Below, one piece after another: positions 59,662 through 64,000 of a stretch of 64,000 nucleotides of DNA. The notes below the pieces were generated by a model. It worked only from the letters and a program-made list of their open reading frames with translations. It was not told the origin of the DNA and did not search any database. A program made the position numbers and the translations under genes. The first letter of the stretch is position 1. Every line of letters begins with the position of its first letter. The DNA comes from an uncultured Poribacteria bacterium (GTDB taxonomy: Bacteria > Poribacteria > WGA-4E > WGA-3G): positions 3,884,217 to 3,948,216 of the forward strand of contig OX639992.1 in the NCBI GenBank assembly GCA_951828515.1, in the 5' to 3' direction.

Positions 59662-61869
59662 GTGAGCAAACCCTTAAAAGGATTCATTACCTATTCACAC
59701 GAGGATACAGAGCAAAAAGACGAACTACGAAAACGTCTTACTGTAATGGAGCAGCAAAACGAGTTAGTCACTTGGGATGATGGTCAACTCACCCCAGGTG
59801 ACAAAGCACTTCAAGAGGATATCCTCGAAAAGGTTGCTGATTCAGACCTACTGCTCTACCTCGTCTCTGCTGCAAGCCTTGCCTCCAAAAACTGCAACAG
59901 GGAATTAGCAGAAGCATTAAAGCAGGACATAAGGGTTATCTCAATTATCATTGAGCATTGCGATTGGTTACGTCATGAAGTTAAGCGCTTTGAAGTGCTT
60001 CCAGCCAAAGGCATACCTATTAACGAATGGAAACCTGAGAGTAAAGGTTGGCAAAATGTGGTTGATGGTATCTGGAAAGCTGTTGATGAAATGCGGGCTC
60101 AGGCAAACCTCTCATCAGAGAGTGTTCAGAACAATCAACTAGTTGAGTGGGTGTTCCAACAAGGTAACTTCTTGGTAATGTTGAAGCAATTCAATAGGGC
60201 AATTGAGGCATATTCACATGCAATCAATCTCAAATCTGATGATGCCGATGCCTATAACAATCGCGGTGCTGCTTACGCGGAAACAGACGCTGTTGATCTT
60301 GCTACCCAAGACTTTAACATGGCAATAAAACTTAAACCTGATGAAGGAGGTTTTTACAACAACCTTGGTATCGCTTACGACAAAAAGGGCAAAGTTGATA
60401 AAGCCATAGAAAACTATAGTAAAGCAATCAATCTCAAATCTGATTATCCTTGTGCCTATTACAATCGCGGTTTTACTTACGAAAGAGAAAGAAAGTTTGA
60501 TAAACGTGAGTTTGATAAAAGTGGAATGTCGGGTTTCGCTACCGGTATTGAGGCAGAAAGTGCCTTGAAAAGCGGCATATTCGTCCTAATACTAAGGCTT
60601 TTGGTGTGTATTTACCACTCTACCCGACCTACAGATTTATTTTCAAACTGGCGTTTTGATAAAGCTATCAAAGACTATAGCACGGCGATACACCTCAAAC
60701 CCGATTATATAGAAGCCTATAATAACCGCGGGGCAGCTTACATGGAAAAACGAGACTTTGACCGTGCTATTGAAGATTATAACACAGCGATACACCTCAA
60801 ACCTGATAATGCCATAGCCTATAACAATCGCGGAATGGCTTATAACGAAAAAGGCGATCACGACCAAGCCATCAAAGATTGTAGCAAAGCGATAGATATC
60901 AAACATGATTTTGCCGAGGCACATTACAATCGTGGCATTGCCTACTTCGGAAAAGACGAATATGATTTTGCTATTCAAGACTATAATACTGCTATAAAAC
61001 TCAAGCCTGATTACGCGGACGCTTATACTAATCGTGGTGCAACCCATAAGATAAAAGAGGTCTTTGACCTTGCTATCAGAGACTGTACCAGAGCAATACA
61101 ACTCAAACCGAACAACGCCAATGCTTATACTGTTCGAGGTGATGTTTACACAGAACAAAACAATTTTGAGTCTGCCCTGCAGGACTATGACACAGCAATA
61201 CGCCTGAATTCCAATAATCATATAGTTTTTAATAATCGGGGTATTCTTTACGGCAAAAAAGGCAATTATAACCGTGCTATTATGGATTTTGACCAAGCAA
61301 TACGACTTGATCCTAATTATGCCGATGCGTATGGCAATCGTGGTAATGCTTACAACCAAAAAGGTGAGATTGATAAAGCCATTGCAGACTTTACTAAAAG
61401 AATACAACTCAAACCAAATGATGCCAGCACCTATTATTACCTTCGGGGATTAGCTTACAGTAAAAAAGGATATGATTATAAGAAAAGAGATATTGTTAAA
61501 CTTGCTATTCAAGACTTCAGTAAGGCGATACAACTTAAACCCGACTATACTGAGGTCTATACCTGTCGCGGCTCTACCTATTGGCATATCGGCTTTGATT
61601 ACAATGAAAAAGAGGCTCTTGAACTTGCTATCCAAGACTATAATATGGTAATAGAATTCAAACCCAATGATGCCAATACTTACTACAAACGGGGATTGGC
61701 ATGGTTACGCCTTGGAGAGCGAGAAAAAGCTGAGTCAGACTTGGTAACTGCCAGGAACATGGGAATGAAAGTTATTCCGGACTCAGATAAAATACTACGA
61801 GATTGGAAAAATCTGGATATCCTTGAGAAAATTCTAAATGCTGTCAAAAGGAATGTTGAAAAAAAATAA
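59662..61869 (+). CDS. TIR-domain protein with TPR repeats
   Basis: About 735 residues from the GTG at 59662, chosen because GGGAGGAG lies just upstream; another GTG at 59644 is in frame. Residues about 6-140 are a TIR-2-type domain: GFITYSHEDTEQ, then LVTWDDGQLTPGD, LYLVSAASLASKNCNRELAEALK with candidate catalytic Glu81. Then follow about fourteen tetratricopeptide repeats (NRGAAY, EKGDHDQAIKDCSKAI). TIR domains in bacterial defence degrade NAD+ or make a nucleotide signal after phage sensing, and TPR parts serve as sensor or scaffold. It lies inside the type III-like restriction locus and probably acts as its back-up or abortive effector (inference). An in-frame insertion disrupts repeat 4 (see 60528-60628). 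Confidence 0.85.
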   Translation: MSKPLKGFITYSHEDTEQKDELRKRLTVMEQQNELVTWDDGQLTPGDKALQEDILEKVADSDLLLYLVSAASLASKNCNRELAEALKQDIRVISIIIEHCDWLRHEVKRFEVLPAKGIPINEWKPESKGWQNVVDGIWKAVDEMRAQANLSSESVQNNQLVEWVFQQGNFLVMLKQFNRAIEAYSHAINLKSDDADAYNNRGAAYAETDAVDLATQDFNMAIKLKPDEGGFYNNLGIAYDKKGKVDKAIENYSKAINLKSDYPCAYYNRGFTYERERKFDKREFDKSGMSGFATGIEAESALKSGIFVLILRLLVCIYHSTRPTDLFSNWRFDKAIKDYSTAIHLKPDYIEAYNNRGAAYMEKRDFDRAIEDYNTAIHLKPDNAIAYNNRGMAYNEKGDHDQAIKDCSKAIDIKHDFAEAHYNRGIAYFGKDEYDFAIQDYNTAIKLKPDYADAYTNRGATHKIKEVFDLAIRDCTRAIQLKPNNANAYTVRGDVYTEQNNFESALQDYDTAIRLNSNNHIVFNNRGILYGKKGNYNRAIMDFDQAIRLDPNYADAYGNRGNAYNQKGEIDKAIADFTKRIQLKPNDASTYYYLRGLAYSKKGYDYKKRDIVKLAIQDFSKAIQLKPDYTEVYTCRGSTYWHIGFDYNEKEALELAIQDYNMVIEFKPNDANTYYKRGLAWLRLGEREKAESDLVTARNMGMKVIPDSDKILRDWKNLDILEKILNAVKRNVEKK
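60528..60628. repeat. 101-bp palindromic-ended insertion inside TIR-TPR gene
   Basis: GTCGGGT at 60528-60534 and ACCCGAC at 60622-60628 are inverted repeats bounding a stretch that codes a hydrophobic block unlike a TPR (KSGIFVLILRLLVCIYH). TTTGATAAA occurs on both sides, like a target duplication. The reading frame is kept. It resembles intergenic palindromic elements that inserted into genes in frame. Confidence 0.6.
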
Positions 61870-61997
61870 TCATGGATTGGTAACAAACAGATACCAAATT
61901 AGGAAAGCGGTACGAAAAGGAGTAAATGTGTTAGTTGTTAAAATTTTTGCACTGCGACAGATAATTATTCCGAAGCAAATCTGAGAAAGGAAACACA

Positions 61998-63761
61998 ATG
62001 AAAATCACCCCTGTTAAAGGGAGACCCCTGCTCCACTGGGTAGGTAAACGTCCGGTTGACACAGTAAACGCCTATCCCGCCCAATTGGTAGAAACCTATA
62101 ACGTCGAAAACCCAGAAAAAGAACCAACATACAACAGATTTATGGACGGTCCGAATCTCCTTTTTCACGGCGACAACAAGGAAATTCTCTCCACACTCCT
62201 TGTGCAAGGTTTTCGCGGGAAAATAGACCTCATCTACATTGATCCACCGTTTGACAGCGGTGCCGATTATGTGCGGAAGGTGAAATTACGCGGTAAAAAA
62301 GAGGATTTGGAGGCTGAAGGACACTCGATTATTGAACAAACACAATACAGCGATATCTGGGCAAATGACAACTACCTCCAATTCATGTATGAACGGCTGA
62401 TTTTGTTGCGGGAGTTATTGGCAGATGACGGGTCAATCTACGTGCATTGTGACTGGCGGATGAATAGTTGTCTTAGGTTGGTGTTGGACGAGATTTTCAG
62501 TAAGAATAGTTATAGAAATGAAATCATTTGGTGTTATCGGGACATTGGCAGCCGGACAACACCATACTTCAAAAGAAAACATGAGACCCTGCTTGTGTAT
62601 TCAAAGTCGGAAACTTGGATTCACAATGTCCAAAGAGGTGAGATTGCTGATAGCACTCGAAAACGATATGAAGAATATTTCAATGAAAATGATCAGATAA
62701 CATACGCTGCCTTAAAAGAATCCAACCCTGGTGTGTTTGCAAAACTAAAGGGGATACCACAGGATTTAAATGACATTTGGTTGGATGCAAAGCAAGGGGC
62801 ACAGTTAACGGATTGGTGGACTGATATATCACCTTTGAAGCATGGCTTCACTGAAAGCATTGGTTATCCCACTCAAAAACCTGAAGCACTGATAGAACGT
62901 ATCATCAAGACATCAAGCAACGAAGATTCTATTATCCTCGATTGCTTTGTAGGAAGCGGGACAGCCGCCGCCGTAGCAGAAAAGCTCAGCAGACGCTGGA
63001 TTGCTGCAGACCTCAACAAAGGTGCAATTCAAACGACCATGAAACGGGTACAGACCTGCATTGACGAACCACGGGGCATCGCCCACTACCGCGTCAACAA
63101 CTATGACTTCCAGACCGAGCATGAACTCAAAGAAATTGTCGTCTCTAAATACGGTGTCGAAACTGATCGGAAAGCCGCCTTTTTTGATGGCACGCTAAAC
63201 GGAACTCTCGTCAAGATCGCTGATCTGACGAAACCGCTCACCCGCTTGGATGTCCAAATCATTAAAGACGAACTCCAAAACCGTCCGAACGAGACGCGGG
63301 ACATTACAGTTCTGTGCAACGGTAGCGAAGTTGGAATGCAAGAGGAACTTGATAAGGATAATCGAATTCACCCAATCAACAAAATCATTGTGCAAGATAT
63401 TCAACGCGACGGTGTTACCACCTACTCACCTGCCGAAGCAGATGTTGAATTCCAAAGAGAGGGTCAAAACGTCATAATTACCATTGCAGATTATATGAGT
63501 CCGACCATCTTAGCACGTTTAGAAATAGACCGAACAGAACTATTTGATGAACACATTGACGATTTCCGCGCACAGATTGATTGCATCCTGATTGATACTG
63601 ATTACACAGGGGAGCATTTCACAATCGTTGAGAGCGATATGCCAGAGAAAAAGGAAGATTTTGTTGAGGAAGAATACACAGTATCACTGCCGCGCTCTGG
63701 TGCCCGCGTCGCGGTGAAGATTATTGATATGCTCGGTGAGGAAACGGTTGTCACAGAATAA
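61998..63761 (+). CDS. Type III DNA methyltransferase Mod-like
   Basis: A 587-residue protein with AGGAAAC before the ATG. DNA N6-adenine/N4-cytosine methyltransferase motifs occur in beta-class order. Motif IV is [15 protein letters not shown] near residue 82. A target region of several hundred residues follows. Motif [17 protein letters not shown], comes after it near residue 315. The conserved IHVHCD-type motif ([10 protein letters not shown]) is present. The 200-residue C-terminal part has no further catalytic site and probably holds specificity. With Res at 56893 it forms a type III-like restriction-modification pair. The TIR-TPR gene separates the two by about 2.3 kb. Confidence 0.89.
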   Translation: MKITPVKGRPLLHWVGKRPVDTVNAYPAQLVETYNVENPEKEPTYNRFMDGPNLLFHGDNKEILSTLLVQGFRGKIDLIYIDPPFDSGADYVRKVKLRGKKEDLEAEGHSIIEQTQYSDIWANDNYLQFMYERLILLRELLADDGSIYVHCDWRMNSCLRLVLDEIFSKNSYRNEIIWCYRDIGSRTTPYFKRKHETLLVYSKSETWIHNVQRGEIADSTRKRYEEYFNENDQITYAALKESNPGVFAKLKGIPQDLNDIWLDAKQGAQLTDWWTDISPLKHGFTESIGYPTQKPEALIERIIKTSSNEDSIILDCFVGSGTAAAVAEKLSRRWIAADLNKGAIQTTMKRVQTCIDEPRGIAHYRVNNYDFQTEHELKEIVVSKYGVETDRKAAFFDGTLNGTLVKIADLTKPLTRLDVQIIKDELQNRPNETRDITVLCNGSEVGMQEELDKDNRIHPINKIIVQDIQRDGVTTYSPAEADVEFQREGQNVIITIADYMSPTILARLEIDRTELFDEHIDDFRAQIDCILIDTDYTGEHFTIVESDMPEKKEDFVEEEYTVSLPRSGARVAVKIIDMLGEETVVTE

Positions 63762-63821
63762 TACCGAATTCCTTGAAGTGTTACTACGCTTTGGACAATT
63801 TTCTGTTTGTTTTATGACGGC

Positions 63822-63893
63822 ACATAGCACTCCGCTGGAGTGCGTTCCCTTTAATGATCGCCTTCTATAGACATAGCACTCCGCTGGAGTGCG
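63822..63893. repeat. Two copies of a palindromic 23-bp repeat
   Basis: ACATAGCACTCCGCTGGAGTGCG occurs at 63822-63844 and again at 63871-63893. The inner GCACTCCGCTGGAGTGC is a perfect palindrome. TATAG precedes the second copy, as in the element at 22917. This is a REP-like intergenic family. Confidence 0.75.
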
Positions 63894-63930
63894 GAGAGAA
63901 TTTGAATAACGCTGTTACAGGAATGGCATC

Positions 63931-64000
63931 TTAGAAAATTCCGAAGCCTAAAACGAGTCGGATCGCTCCCAAGAAAATCGCTACGCCACAAAGAACACAG
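63931..64000 (-). CDS. Possible C-terminus of a membrane protein, partial
   Basis: On the minus strand the frame ending in TAA at 63931-63933 reads CVLCGVAIFLGAIRLVLGFGIF, a hydrophobic run with two cysteines that looks like the last membrane helix of a protein starting beyond the right edge. Only 22 codons are visible, so this is tentative. Confidence 0.3.
   Translation of the reverse strand, partial: CVLCGVAIFLGAIRLVLGFGIF

Noticed and set aside
61450-61635. Minus-strand frames opposite the TPR gene
   Set aside because: They arise from the 34-residue repeat periodicity in the opposite strand and have no support.
63101-63404. Minus-strand frames opposite the Mod gene
   Set aside because: They are antisense to a convincing methyltransferase and lack start signals or motifs.
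1-64000. CRISPR array, tRNA or rRNA
   Set aside because: No regularly spaced repeats, cloverleaf sequences or rRNA signatures were seen. The short repeats noted are dispersed and irregular.

Overview
The window looks like a chromosomal piece of an uncultured bacterium, most likely Candidatus Poribacteria or a close relative. This is an inference from gene content: several LamG-type secreted proteins, phytanoyl-CoA dioxygenase (PhyH) proteins, an ECF sigma factor fused to a beta-propeller, a cohesin/dockerin protein, an ASPIC/UnbV protein and many gene remnants. No rRNA, tRNA or CRISPR array was seen.

Layout. 0-2 kb: a partial ROK kinase and an FGGY sugar kinase. 2-5 kb: a small ECF sigma factor, a LamG protein, large inverted repeats and remnants of sigma/propeller genes. 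5.1-12.1 kb (plus strand): a compact locus with a small Cys-rich secreted peptide, a UshA-like/tetraheme c554/thioredoxin-like fusion, two glycosyltransferases with PqqD/RRE-like N-termini, and an A24 (prepilin-type) peptidase. 12.2-20.5 kb: a mosaic of duplicated and broken genes (an IS630 element inside a sigma pseudogene, a CotH gene inside a glycosyltransferase remnant, an intact sigma/propeller gene). 20.7-35.0 kb (minus strand): a second, larger version of the peptide locus. In transcription order it has two RRE-like glycosyltransferases, a Cys-rich peptide, a TolB-like propeller, a methyltransferase, an A24 peptidase, the cytochrome/thioredoxin fusion, three more Cys-rich peptides with a TolB gene and a TolB remnant, and then a sugar-1-phosphate nucleotidyltransferase and a phosphohexomutase. 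35-46.6 kb: PhyH, cohesin/dockerin, LamG, TPR lipoprotein, ASPIC/UnbV, aldo/keto reductase, polysaccharide deacetylase, PAP2 phosphatase and B12/radical SAM genes. 46.7-54.3 kb: tandem PhyH-HEAT genes, a sugar ABC importer and an unknown protein. 54.4-63.8 kb: a defence island with a Uma2-like protein, a PD-(D/E)XK-like protein, a type III restriction-like Res, a TIR-TPR protein and a type III Mod.

Main hypothesis. The two peptide loci encode one pathway, apparently undescribed. Ribosomal precursors carry a conserved basic leader, an S-E-E/D-G motif and a hydrophobic segment, then a Cys-rich core. They could be recognised through the RRE-like domains, glycosylated by a paired set of GT4 enzymes (one with the EX7E motif intact and one with its first Glu replaced by Gly in each locus), cut by an archaeal/Flp-like A24 peptidase, and folded outside the membrane by a heme-linked thiol-redox protein. 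The adjacent NDP-sugar genes could supply the donor. The gene associations are read directly from the sequence. The biochemistry is inference.
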